NCBI GenBank assembly: GCA_047967505.1
Contig: CM106538.1
Source of the DNA: Dipteris shenzhenensis
Lineage: Eukaryota > Polypodiophyta > Polypodiopsida > Gleicheniales
DNA length: 64,000 nucleotides
Direction: 5' to 3' (one strand)
In this document: positions 55,810-64,000 of the stretch, piece by piece
Numbering within the stretch: position 1 is the first letter of the stretch
Layout: each line of letters opens with the position of its first letter
Notes under the pieces: model-generated
Told to the model about the DNA's origin: nothing
What the model saw: only the letters and a program-made list of their open reading frames with translations
The model's database searches: none
Position numbers and translations under genes: made by a program

Positions 55810-57957
55810 CTAAAGCTGGATAGCTAACTCATCCTCCTCTACCTGGCTCATCCTATAAGGTGGTACACTGATAGGTTGAGCCCCTGGGACTAAGTGTATG
55901 CGATGATCTACTGCCCGTTCTGGAGGCAAACCTTCCGGCAGTTGAGCTGGGAATACGTCCTTAAAAATATCTAACAACATTCTCAATTCCCGGTGTTCAA
56001 ACACACTTAATTCATTCTTGTTAATTACCGAAACAACAAATGAAGAAAGTGGAATCAAAACACACTGATAGACATCATAATGAGAAGTGTTTAATATATT
56101 CCGAAGCTGCATCGCAGATACAATAGGCCCCTGGCTCATCCTATAAGGTGGTACACTGATAGGTTGAGCCCCTGGGACTAAGTGTATGCGATGATCTACT
56201 GCCCGTTCTGGAGGCAAACCTTCCGGCAGTTGAGCTGGGAATACGTCCTTAAAATTATCTAACAACATTCTCAATTCCCGGTGTTCAAACACACTTAATT
56301 CATTCTTGTTAATTACCGAAACAACAAATGAAGAAAGTGGAATCAAAACACACTGATAGACATCATAATGAGAAGTGTTTAATATATTCCGAAGCTGCAT
56401 CGCAGATACAATAGGCCCCTGAGAAGGGGGAATCTTATCACACTGAATACAAAATTGGGTGTCCTTGTCTACAAAAGAAAGCGTATGCTCCGTCCATCCG
56501 ATCTGAATATTGTGGGTTTTAAACCACTCTATTCCGATCAGCAAGTCTACATGCTCTAGATGCATAACATAACATGTGAGAGCTCCTGTGTAGGCCTGAA
56601 TCCGAATGGGAAGCGCTTCAACCTTGCGATCCCAAAACTGCTTCCCAGCTGGAAGCTGCACCTCGTAGGTGTGGTCGCTAGGTACTGTGGACAGCCCCAT
56701 CTTCTGCACAAATTTGTAATTAACAAAATTGTGAGAGCTGCCCGGATCAAAGAGAATGTGAACCTGTTGGTCCCTAACTTCTCCATAAACTCGGAAAAGA
56801 TCATGGGAACCAAACAACGAAGTATTAAAGGTACAATTACAAGAAAGGGGGCAGGTAATGACATTTACTGAAATACCTGTCATCGTGACTTGGTTGGCTC
56901 CCTTGGCTGCGGTACGTGGACCTGCCTGGAGCTTCGGTCCTAGCACCAACTTTTGGTTCTTCCGCTTAGGACACTCATTCTTTGTGTGGCCCCGCTCCTC
57001 GCAATAAAAACACCGGCCTTCTTTCTTGAGCCTGAGAGTGCGAAGGAAACGGGCCTTACCATTCTTCGCAGGAGTTAAGCTTTTCCTGGAGGCGTTGTCC
57101 GTAGACTTCGTCTCCCCAATACCAGTTGCATGCTGAAAGAACTTGCATTTGTTCTTTCCACTCGTTTCGGTAACTGTGGTTGCCTTGGTACCGGCCATGG
57201 TATCATCATATATGCGCACATATGTCATGGCCTCCTGCAATTTTGTGCACTTGTTATTCTTAATCTGTAACTTATAGGAGTCTGGCAAACCATCCACGAA
57301 AAAACCTAACAAGGTTACAGGATCCATTTTAGTGGCCCTGGTTTGCAGATCCCTAAATCTTTGAAGATAAACTTCAAAAGTTAAATTCAATTTTGACATA
57401 TCGAGGGCCTTGAGCTTGCCGACGATATCGTAGTCATCTTCCTTCTTCAGGAACTCCTTCCTAAAGATACCCTCAAATTCTGTCCAAGTATCAGGCTTAG
57501 GCTGGAGTTCTTTCCACCAAAGCAAGGCTTTACCTGACATAAACCCTGTTGCCAGCTGAATCTTTTTCTCGTCTGGATAGGGGTGAAATTGGAAGTGTAC
57601 TTGCCACTTGTGCAACCAAGTGTCAACTACCTCCTTTGTTCTTGATCTTTGGTCACCTGGAAAGGGATCCGGAGTGATATTCGGGCCTAGCACGGAAGCC
57701 ATGGCATCCACATGCGTGAGCGCCTGAACCGTGCTAGCCAGAAGAGTCAAAGTTGCTTGTATCCCTTGGAGTTGCTGTGTCAACCCCGATTGATTAGCAT
57801 TGACCTGCTCAAATTTACCATCAAGAGCAGTCGTAAACTCACTGAAGGCTTTCTTAGTTATCAGGTCGTCATAGAGACCCTGATCATCCTCTCCCACTGG
57901 AGTGTAATCTAAGTCCTGCTCTCCCATAGTGAACTCGGGATTTGGAGCATCAGACAT
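55810..57957 (-). CDS. gypsy gag-protease of element F
   Basis: 715 codons from ATG 57957 (MSDAPNPEFTMGEQDLDYTP) to a TAG at 55812-55810 that cuts the polyprotein before RT. Retrotransposon gag domain at ~105-225 (VVDTWLHKWQVHFQFHPYPD, GKALLWWKELQP), CCHC zinc knuckle CFYCEERGHTKNEC at 316-329, aspartic protease ILFDPGSSHNFVNYKFV with the catalytic DPGS at 404-407. The C-terminal ~192 residues are two near-identical 96-residue units (see the duplication entry). Gag assembles the particle and the protease matures it. This part alone could be translated. Confidence 0.9.
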   Translation of the reverse strand: MSDAPNPEFTMGEQDLDYTPVGEDDQGLYDDLITKKAFSEFTTALDGKFEQVNANQSGLTQQLQGIQATLTLLASTVQALTHVDAMASVLGPNITPDPFPGDQRSRTKEVVDTWLHKWQVHFQFHPYPDEKKIQLATGFMSGKALLWWKELQPKPDTWTEFEGIFRKEFLKKEDDYDIVGKLKALDMSKLNLTFEVYLQRFRDLQTRATKMDPVTLLGFFVDGLPDSYKLQIKNNKCTKLQEAMTYVRIYDDTMAGTKATTVTETSGKNKCKFFQHATGIGETKSTDNASRKSLTPAKNGKARFLRTLRLKKEGRCFYCEERGHTKNECPKRKNQKLVLGPKLQAGPRTAAKGANQVTMTGISVNVITCPLSCNCTFNTSLFGSHDLFRVYGEVRDQQVHILFDPGSSHNFVNYKFVQKMGLSTVPSDHTYEVQLPAGKQFWDRKVEALPIRIQAYTGALTCYVMHLEHVDLLIGIEWFKTHNIQIGWTEHTLSFVDKDTQFCIQCDKIPPSQGPIVSAMQLRNILNTSHYDVYQCVLIPLSSFVVSVINKNELSVFEHRELRMLLDNFKDVFPAQLPEGLPPERAVDHRIHLVPGAQPISVPPYRMSQGPIVSAMQLRNILNTSHYDVYQCVLIPLSSFVVSVINKNELSVFEHRELRMLLDIFKDVFPAQLPEGLPPERAVDHRIHLVPGAQPISVPPYRMSQVEEDELAIQL
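55843..56418 (-). repeat. 288-bp in-frame tandem duplication in element F pol
   Basis: Units 55843-56130 and 56131-56418 are the same length and appear to differ at one base (AAAAATATC versus AAAATTATC; Ile or Asn). 288 bp is 96 codons, so the frame is kept. The unit covers the protease-RT connector from SQGPIVSAMQLRNIL to SVPPYRM. The normal family arrangement has one copy. Confidence 0.95.
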
Positions 57958-59036
57958 GGCTGAAATCTGATTTGATTACAAACGGAGAGAAATAACTGAC
58001 TGAAACGAAGCACAGAGGAAGATGGGACAGAAGAAAACCGTCCCAGATGAAGCTGACGGAAGGAGATGCTGAAATCTGGCAAATCGGAAGACCACGTGTC
58101 CTGGAGCCTCCCCGAACCCGCAAACCGGATGCATAGGCTGCAGTAAAAACTGTACGGACTGCTGACGTGGCCTGTACGGCTGCTGGCGCAGGCCGTACGG
58201 TAGCTGCAGGTACAGGCGCAGTCGCTGTTCGGAGCAGCAGCAGGTACAGGAGCAGGCGGAACAGTCCGTACAGGCTGTACGGCTGTCGCTGGAGCTGTAC
58301 GGCTGTCGCTGGAGCTGCGGGAGCTGCGCAGGGCTGACGCAGGCAAGGACTGATGCAGGGGAGCTGATCGAAACAGGGCGCAGGCTGTACGGACGAGGCT
58401 GGCTGGGCACGAAACTCGAGGTAAGATCTCGAATCTTGGGGCTGCTTGTGGGCAGCCTAGCACCCAGCCCTCACCTATATAGGGTGCAGGGCTGCCTGAT
58501 TTGGAAGCTGGGCTTCCAAAAAAGGCTGAGCCCCTCCAGCTTTGGAGGGGTGCTTTTTCAAAAAAAGCACCTGAGCCCCTCCAACTTTGGAGAAAGCACC
58601 TTCCTCCTGCGCAGGCTGCACGCAGCCCTAGGCGCAGGCTGTTCGCAGCCTGTTGCGCAGGCTGTGGACAGCCTATTGCGCTGGCTGTGGACAGCCTATT
58701 GCGCTGGCTGTGGACAGCCTATTACACAGGCTGTCCCGCCTCTACTGCCTCGCCTACTGCGCCCCTTCCTAAGCTCCGCATCCCTTCGTCCCTTGCAGTC
58801 TTTTTCCTGCACATCGCTCCTTCTTTTCTGCTCTCTTTCTCCTCCCTCTAAACTTCTCTCCGTAGCCTTCAGAAATTTCGATTCTATCTCACTCCTTTTC
58901 CTTTTCCAGATATCTCTTCACCCCTTCTACCCCAGGTAGTCAGCAAAAACGCAGCAGGAAATTTCGAATTTTAGGGCATACCTGGAAGAGAAATCCGTCA
59001 AAATTCTCGCATCAGAAGTTCCTACCTCAGGAGTTG
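57958..59036 (-). other. 5' leader of element F
   Basis: About 1.08 kb, GC-rich. It contains CTGTACGGCTGTCGCTGGAG twice in tandem (about 58270-58315), a paired AAAAAGCAC / GAGCCCCTCCARCTTTGGAG segment (58526-58600), and the 23-bp minisatellite below. Plus-strand frames through it (up to 167 codons) are not supported as genes. Confidence 0.8.
58609..58733. repeat. 23-bp minisatellite in element F leader
   Basis: Five successive 23-bp units starting at 58609, 58632, 58655, 58678 and 58701, each of the form GCGCWGGCTGTGGACAGCCT plus ATT, and a partial sixth. Units 3-5 are nearly identical; the first two are more diverged. Confidence 0.93.
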
Positions 59037-59048
59037 GCTCTGATACCA
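59037..59048 (-). promoter_or_regulatory. Primer binding site of element F
   Basis: Minus strand TGGTATCAGAGC two bases inside the 5' LTR; initiator-Met tRNA type. Confidence 0.95.
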
Positions 59049-59050
59049 AC

Positions 59051-59575
59051 TGACACGTCCCAGCACTCCTGAAACCCCTGATCTGCAAAATAACCACACA
59101 CAACATCAGAACTGAGCAGGCTGCTCACCACCCAACCGTGACATCTACGGGATGTGATCCCGAATCAGAAGATGTCCCCTCCGAGCCACGAGCTGAGCTA
59201 CTGGCACGAACTCCCAATCAAATCCAAACCAGCCTGGTGTCCCATACCACCAGGTGGCGCTATGAAGCCCTGGATCTGCCACTGGGCCTTGGGCTACGCT
59301 AAGATGCAGGCGCGCGTCCGCGACTCAATCCAGGATCAGACCTAGCACCTGGGAACGAGACTTGCTCCCAACTGCACAACACTGAGAACTGAACCCCCTG
59401 GGCCTCTTTTATAGACTCGGGCCCCGGCGCCAAAAATAGCGAAGACCTATAAATAGTTCGTGCCCTTGCCACTCAACCCGAGAATCAAGCCTGCCTAACT
59501 CTAAGCCTCCCCAGGCTAACCTGAGCTAGTTCTGTGTACCTAGTACACGTCAGATACCAATCCGTGCACATGACA
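59051..59575 (-). repeat. 5' LTR of element F
   Basis: 525 bp; differs from 52556-53077 by 5 substitutions and a 3-bp insertion (CACAACACTG versus CACACTG). Minus-strand TATAAAAG promoter box at 59413-59406. Confidence 0.95.
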
Positions 59576-59580
59576 CCCAT

Positions 59581-61690
59581 AAACCTGCATCCCAATGACT
59601 CTTCCTAGGAGAAGCAGAGAACTGGCATAATAGCCCAACTGCATAACAAATATCAGGTCGAGTATTGGTAAGGTAAAGCAAGCTTCCTACCAATCGTCGG
59701 TACAAAGGAGTATCGACTGGCTGAGAAGTGTCGTGAGCACTTAGCTTGAGCCCGACCTCCATGGGAGTTACTGCTGTCCTGCAATCCTCCATCTGAAATC
59801 TCTTCAGAAGTTCTCTGCAATATTTCTCCTGTGAAATGAAGATCCCGTCTTTGGCCTGCTTTACTTCTATCCCAAGGAAGTAGTGTAATAACCCAAGGTC
59901 AGTCATCTCAAACTCAGACATGAGTAGCTCCTTGACCTGTGAAATCTTCTTGACATGGTCACCTGTCAAGATAAGATCATCAACATAGAGGATAAGTACC
60001 AGTCACAATCCCTTCTCAATGAACAAGTAAAGGTTTGCCTCAGAAGGACTCGGACTTAGCCCTATCTTATGAAAGAATACATCAATCCTTTGGTACCAAG
60101 CTTTGGGGGCCTGTTTCAGCCCGTATAACTCCTTTTTTAACCTGCAGACCTTTAATGGGGACCCTGGATCTTGAAAGCTCGATGGCTGCTCCACGTATAC
60201 CTCCTCCTCGAGGGTTCCATTAAGGAATGCGAACTTCACGTACATTTGAAAAATGGGCCACTAGAATTGGGCAGCAAGGGCAATCACTGTCCGGATAGTA
60301 ACCATGCGAGCTGTGGGAGCAAAAGTTTCATCAAAATCCATGCCTTCAGTTAGAGCAAAACCTTTGACCACTAACCTTGCTTTATACTTATCCAAGCTGC
60401 CGTCCGATTTGTATTTAAGTTTGTATACCCACTTAGTGCCAATGACTTTCCATCGTGGGGGCCTGGCCACTAAGTCCCAGGTATTGTTCTTCAGGATAGC
60501 ATCCATCTCTGCCTGCATGGCAGCCTACCATTCTGGATTGTCCTTCGCATCCTCGCAGGTCCTTGGCTCGTCAAGCTGAGCCACCAACGCAAAATTCACG
60601 GATAGAATCTTTTGAAGACATTGGGACCGACGCAATCCGAAACTGCTACTCTCAGGTAATTCGGTGACCCCAAACTCTTCCAATGTCCTTAGGTACCACT
60701 GGGGCAACCTTTTCTGCTTCTCAGTGGGAGGAGGAACTGGAACTGCTTCTCGAACATCTTGCTCTTCCTCAGTATCTTGTGGAACATCAGCTTCTGATTT
60801 CACCACCTTTTGGATGGTCAACCTGAGGCGGGGTGGGTTCGGGGGTTGAACAATCTCCTCCTCCTCAATCTGAGGCTCCTCCTAGGGTTCAGGATCCTTT
60901 TCCTCGAAGACAGCATCCCAACTGATAAGGATCTGCTTCTTTACTGGGTCGAAGAGTCTATAGGCCTTGGATTCTTCGCTATACCCAACAAAGATACATT
61001 TTCTGCTCCGGGAATCAAGCTTGGTCCTATCTTCCTTGTGCACATGCACCCATGCGATAGAACCAAAAATGCGAAGATGTGTGTGAGAGGGCTTCTTACC
61101 ATAAAATGCCTCATATGGAGTCTTGTGCTTGACAGCCTTCGTCTTAGTCCTATTGAGAATGTGTACGGCTGTATTGATAGCTTCACTCCAATAGGCTTTA
61201 GAAAGGTTCCTCCCTCGGAGCATAGCAAGCCCTGTATCTGTGGTGGTTCTATGCTTCCTCTCGGCTACCCCGTTTTGCTGAAAAGTATGTGCTGTGGTGA
61301 GTTGTCGCTTGATCCCATGCTTGCGACAAAATGTGTTGAACTCATTTAAGGTGAATTCTCCTCCCCTGTCTGTGCGGAACGTCTTGACATCCTCCCCTAT
61401 CTCCTTTTCAACTCTGGCCTTCCAGTCCTTGAACTTCTCGAAAGCCTATGACTTTTTAGCCAAACAATATACCCACGTCATTCTACTGAAATCATCCACA
61501 AAGAGAAGTGAGTACCTGGATCCTGCCCACGATGCTATAGACATTGGGCCACAAATGTCGGCATGAACCAACTCAAGTGGTTTGCTGGCCCGAAACGAGG
61601 CCTCTTGTGGAAACTTATCCCTGTGCTGCTTGCCTTCTAGACAAGCCCTACAGACATTAGGACGAGCAGTGGGTGTAGAGGCTTCTAAAC
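59581..61690 (-). pseudogene. copia integrase-RT of element E, broken
   Basis: From 61690 leftward: an integrase start with CRACLEGKQH, LVHADICGP, FVDDFSRMTWVYCL, TDRGGEFTLNEF, GVAERKHRTT (D,D,E present), LRGRNLSKAYWSEAINTAVH; a TAG near 60885; a linker; a stop near 60525; RT NNTWDLVARPPRWKVIGTKW, a stop near 60258, FLNGTLEEEVYVEQPSSFQD, a stop near 60003, then intact YVDD at 59987-59976; then LGLLHYFLGIEV, VGSLLYLTNTRPDICYAVGL, ending SHWDAG at element F. At least five stops; non-functional. Confidence 0.92.
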
Positions 61691-61872
61691 GCTAATCCAT
61701 CTCGGTGAATAGCAAACTGTTTCTTTTTGCACTAGATGTTTTTTTTAATGTCCCATAGACCTGATGGTCTCCCGTGGATATCAATACTCTCTCTCTCTCT
61801 CTCTCTCTCTCTTCCTGAATTGAAGCGTGTAAATTGCTAAGTTCTATTGGAAATCTGTGACCTCATTTTACA
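61691..61872 (+). repeat. Candidate LTR 3' end of an unidentified element
   Basis: A (CT)13 array lies at 61787-61812. The region ends CATTTTACA, followed after one base by a perfect primer binding site at 61874. The left boundary of the putative LTR is not visible, and no second copy is in the window. Confidence 0.35.
61787..61812. repeat. (CT)13 microsatellite
   Basis: Uninterrupted CT run. Confidence 0.95.
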
Positions 61873-62100
61873 TTGGTATCAGAGCACTTCTTTAGTGATA
61901 ATGATCCAGCCTGGGAGAAGTACGTGCAGGTTTGCTGCAATATATTCATGAAGGAGCAATCACTAAATAGTCAAAGGACACTTTTATACCATATGAGAGG
62001 CATACGTGAGCTTTTGAGGCAATCCAAAGGACAAGCAGCAAGAGGCCCCAGTCTAGCATACGTGGAAAAGCTGTGCTTCCGGTTCTGCCCACACTCTTGA
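61873..62100 (+). pseudogene. BED zinc-finger-like fragment
   Basis: The frame NDPAWEKYVQVCCNIFMKEQ then RTLLYHMRGIRELL resembles a BED finger (D-x-AW-x-x-x...V-x-C-x-x-C-x-K-...-R-x-K-x-HL-x-G-I-R) as found in hAT transposases and some plant proteins. The second Cys is not in place. The frame ends at a TGA at 62100. It overlaps the PBS-like site, so this may be a chimeric junction. Confidence 0.3.
61874..61885 (+). promoter_or_regulatory. Primer-binding-site-like sequence
   Basis: TGGTATCAGAGC, identical to the PBS of elements A, C, D and F. A 12-base exact match by chance in 64 kb is unlikely. No gag follows. Confidence 0.5.
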
Positions 62101-62172
62101 CATCTAGATTTGTGTGTAGATTACCTTTGATACAACAATAGTGCTAGCCCAAGGAGCTTTAACAGATCCACG

Positions 62173-62490
62173 TTGACAGCCTGGAAAGGGAGCGTCCCAG
62201 GCGGACTTCAAATTGTAATACTTGACGATTTTGTGACTACTTCGTGTGTAAGGAGGGAGCAGGCTGTACTGAAAGTCAAAGGAGTGGGCGGTATAAAAGA
62301 GTTCAAGTACGGGCACATCCCTCACGCAGAAAGTTCTCCCTATAAAGCAATAATACCTGCCCGCCTTGAGAAAGAAAACAGGGCACAACGCATACCTAAA
62401 TTTGTGGGACAGTATACAGACAATACCATGGCCGATTCTAGAGATCACGAGAGTCATGCAATCATGACAACACGACATGGTTTACTTTAA
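62173..62490 (+). CDS. Hypothetical ORF, 105 codons
   Basis: ATG 62173 to TAA. The composition is protein-like (GGLQIVILDDFVTTSCVRRE, KEFKYGHIPHAESSPYKAII), with no signal peptide, membrane segment or recognised motif. It may be an exon of a larger gene or a relic. Confidence 0.2.
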   Translation: MTAWKGSVPGGLQIVILDDFVTTSCVRREQAVLKVKGVGGIKEFKYGHIPHAESSPYKAIIPARLEKENRAQRIPKFVGQYTDNTMADSRDHESHAIMTTRHGLL

Positions 62491-62941
62491 ACGTGCAATT
62501 GGTATAAATTCTGACGCTCGTTCCCATACTAAGGTTGATTTTGATTTTGACTCTATAGAGGCCTATTCACTGATCTTCCATTTAGATTCGCAACGTATGG
62601 TCACTAGAGCTTGTTGTTTTCTGAGTTTCATTATCATTTGAGCCTTTGGCATTGTCATCTCCAATTTATGACTCTGCCACAAAACTTAATCTATAACTTT
62701 CAATCTAAAGCTTGGAGGAGCATGATTTCCAACGCCAACCTTTTTTATAAAGATGAGTATAAAAATGCCATGCCAAAAATCGATTAACTTCACTTGATTT
62801 AACACACTCAACCCCAAAAAATAAAGGCAAATTAACCTAAGCTAAGTGGCTCATCTACCCCTCTTCTCTCCCTCGCAGAAAAACGTTGATAACCACAAAT
62901 ACTACAACCTGCACGATTCCTCCTATCATCCGGCCGCTGTT
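62491..62941. other. AT-rich stretch, nothing recognised
   Basis: No ORF or repeat of note. Confidence 0.4.
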
Positions 62942-63310
62942 CTAAGTCCGGCTCAACCAGCTCCAACGTTGTCTTAACCGCCGCCTGTCCTGATATATGT
63001 CCGCCTGTCCTGATAAACGTCCGCCTGTCCCCAGCTGCCAGCCTTTGTATCCCTTGACAAGACTGTCCTGCGATATGTTTGCCTCATTACCGTCTTCAAA
63101 GTATCTCATAATCATCGAACCCTCCTCGCCATCTGAAATCGTATCAGTTATCTTGCACTCCACAGCATTATCAGAAACTGGAAATAGATCCTGGAGAGGA
63201 GAAGGGGGAGGAGCGGGAGAAGAGATTATGCTCCATTGCTCTCCCTTCTGGCTAAGGCGTCTTCGACAGAATTGGGGCATGTAGCCAGATTCTAGGGCAA
63301 AGAAGGGCAT
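62942..63310 (-). CDS. Hypothetical minus-strand exon-like ORF
   Basis: Part of a longer open frame (to 63520) whose N-terminal portion is Leu/Ser/Phe-rich from a purine tract on the plus strand. A more plausible start is the ATG at about 63310 (MPFFALESGYMPQFCRRRLS). It continues GEQWSIISSPAPPPSPLQDL and acidic ITDTISDGEEGSMIMRYFED. The end carries three short TCCGCCTGTCCTGATA repeats (62985-63030), where a splice donor could also lie. No family is recognised. Confidence 0.25.
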   Translation of the reverse strand: MPFFALESGYMPQFCRRRLSQKGEQWSIISSPAPPPSPLQDLFPVSDNAVECKITDTISDGEEGSMIMRYFEDGNEANISQDSLVKGYKGWQLGTGGRLSGQADIYQDRRRLRQRWSWLSRT

Positions 63311-63520
63311 GGAAGGGGAGGCAAGAAGCAGGCGAAGGGGAGGAAGAAGGGCAACAAGGAAGAGGACCAAGGGAAGGACGCCATGGAAGCTGCGAGACGA
63401 GAAAACTGAGAGAGACAGAGAGAGAAAGAAATCCAAGCCATATAGTATTTCTAAGCTAGAAGTAAACTCCCATAAAATTGAAAACATGCTGAAGCCATAA
63501 AAAGAGTCCTTAGATGACAA

Positions 63521-64000
63521 AGTAGGATCAAGACATTTCTTACAATGATTGGCGTGTCTTTCTCAATTCACATGCATTCTTGACTTTCTAGTACTTATAA
63601 TGTCCCATTCAAGTTTTGGCCAACTCAATTAAAAAGATTTCATTGTTGTCACCCCTCCCCCAATGGTCCACAAAGGTTCCCAAAAGCACAGATTCTACTA
63701 ATTCTCGTAATATATTGACACCATAATATATGAGAGAGAGAGAGAGAGAGAGATTTTAAAAGATTAAGAAATCCAATTAAATCTTTGAAGAACAAACAAG
63801 TAAACAATAATATGCACCTTGTAAATACTTAAACTCAACATTAAAGGCATTGGACATATAGAGTATTTTACAAATGTTATGGGTAGTAACCAAAGAGGAC
63901 CTCCATGAAAGGTTCTCTCTCACACTAAAGATGTAACACTCAATGAAAAATCAAATAAAACATATGACTACAGACTTCTCTTTCTTCTTGCGAGAAAATT
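63521..64000. other. AT-rich stretch with (GA)11 array
   Basis: Nothing genic seen. A GA microsatellite lies at 63732-63753. Confidence 0.4.
63732..63753. repeat. (GA)11 microsatellite
   Basis: Uninterrupted GA run. Confidence 0.95.

Larger units (their letters stand above)
52556..59575 (-). mobile_element. Ty3/gypsy chromovirus F, complete structure, nested in E
   Basis: 7020 bp with LTRs of 522 bp (52556-53077) and 525 bp (59051-59575) and a perfect 5-bp TSD, CCCAT, at 52551-52555 and 59576-59580. Minus-strand order: 5' LTR, PBS, a leader of about 1.08 kb, gag, protease, RT, RNase H, integrase, chromodomain, purine tract GAGGAGGGGGAGTA, 3' LTR. Integrase after RNase H marks Ty3/gypsy; the C-terminal chromodomain marks a chromovirus. 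The LTRs differ at 5 bases plus one 3-bp indel, so it is the youngest insertion here. Two TAG stops and one frameshift break the polyprotein. Confidence 0.97.
51370..61690 (-). mobile_element. 5'-truncated Ty1/copia element E, split by chromovirus F
   Basis: On the minus strand E consists of a partial integrase, RT and the start of RNase H at 61690-59576, then RNase H, purine tract CATTGAGGAGGGG and a 638-bp 3' LTR at 52555-51370. Between them lies element F with TSD CCCAT; the RNase H frame is continuous across the junction when one CCCAT is counted. Gag, protease and the 5' LTR are missing: similarity ends near 61690, within the region before the integrase core. The 638-bp LTR is much longer than those of A-D, so E is a different copia family. 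Confidence 0.9.

Noticed and set aside
58436-58939. Plus-strand ORFs of 167 and 116 codons
   Set aside because: Antisense to the chromovirus leader and built partly from the 23-bp minisatellite; no conserved domain.
18613-59575. Endogenous pararetrovirus (caulimovirid) origin for some pol fragments
   Set aside because: All pol remnants have clear copia or gypsy domain order with LTRs, PBS and 5-bp TSDs; no movement protein or coat protein was seen.

Overview
This window is nuclear DNA of a land plant. The evidence is a plant-type SMARCAL1/CHR18-like helicase gene, several Ty1/copia LTR retrotransposons and one Ty3/gypsy chromovirus primed by initiator-Met tRNA, a CACTA-type transposase remnant, a LINE remnant, many (GA)n arrays and CCCTAA-type telo-box motifs. 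I cannot resolve the lineage. The dense nesting of transposons suggests a large, repeat-rich genome. There are no prokaryotic features, and I found no tRNA, rRNA or CRISPR locus.

Layout. 1-4.7 kb: AT-rich sequence with local tandem duplications and no confident gene. 4.7-6.0 kb: truncated copy of copia family A. 7.2-9.1 kb: an unidentified broken ORF, a purine-rich higher-order repeat, and a family C gag fragment joined head-on to an inverted family C LTR. 9.5-9.9 kb: CACTA transposase remnant. 10.68-16.60 kb: copia element B (minus strand, TSD CCAAT), inserted into an unidentified broken ORF that resumes at 16.6-17.3 kb with an in-frame tandem duplication. 17.9-18.6 kb: another unidentified broken ORF. 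18.61-24.13 kb: copia element A (minus, TSD TGTTG). 24.16-37.10 kb: copia element C (plus), itself split by copia element D (31.06-36.62 kb, minus, TSD ACTGC). D carries an almost unbroken gag-pol frame. 37.1-43.96 kb: a long inverted repeat flanking degraded gene-like fragments, three direct repeats and a LINE reverse-transcriptase remnant. 44-46.8 kb: microsatellite-rich sequence. 46.80-49.60 kb: the only convincing host gene, a single-exon SMARCAL1-like annealing helicase with three HARP domains. 51.37-61.69 kb: 5'-truncated copia element E (minus), split by chromovirus F (52.56-59.58 kb, minus, TSD CCCAT). 61.7-64 kb: an LTR/PBS remnant, a BED-finger-like fragment and two unidentified ORFs.

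Relative ages, counted by eye from LTR pairs: F (5 substitutions plus a 3-bp indel in about 522 bp), A (5 in 353 bp) and D (3 in 187 bp) are young. C (10 in 235 aligned bp plus two 11-bp gaps) and B (8 in 173 bp) are older. The nesting agrees: young D sits in older C, and young F sits in truncated E.

I see no clear new biological system. The best leads are the triple-HARP single-exon helicase, the inverted-repeat block with captured exon-like pieces, the inverted gag/LTR chimera, the two unidentified broken ORFs, and a recurring habit of near-identical local tandem duplications, several of them whole codons long.
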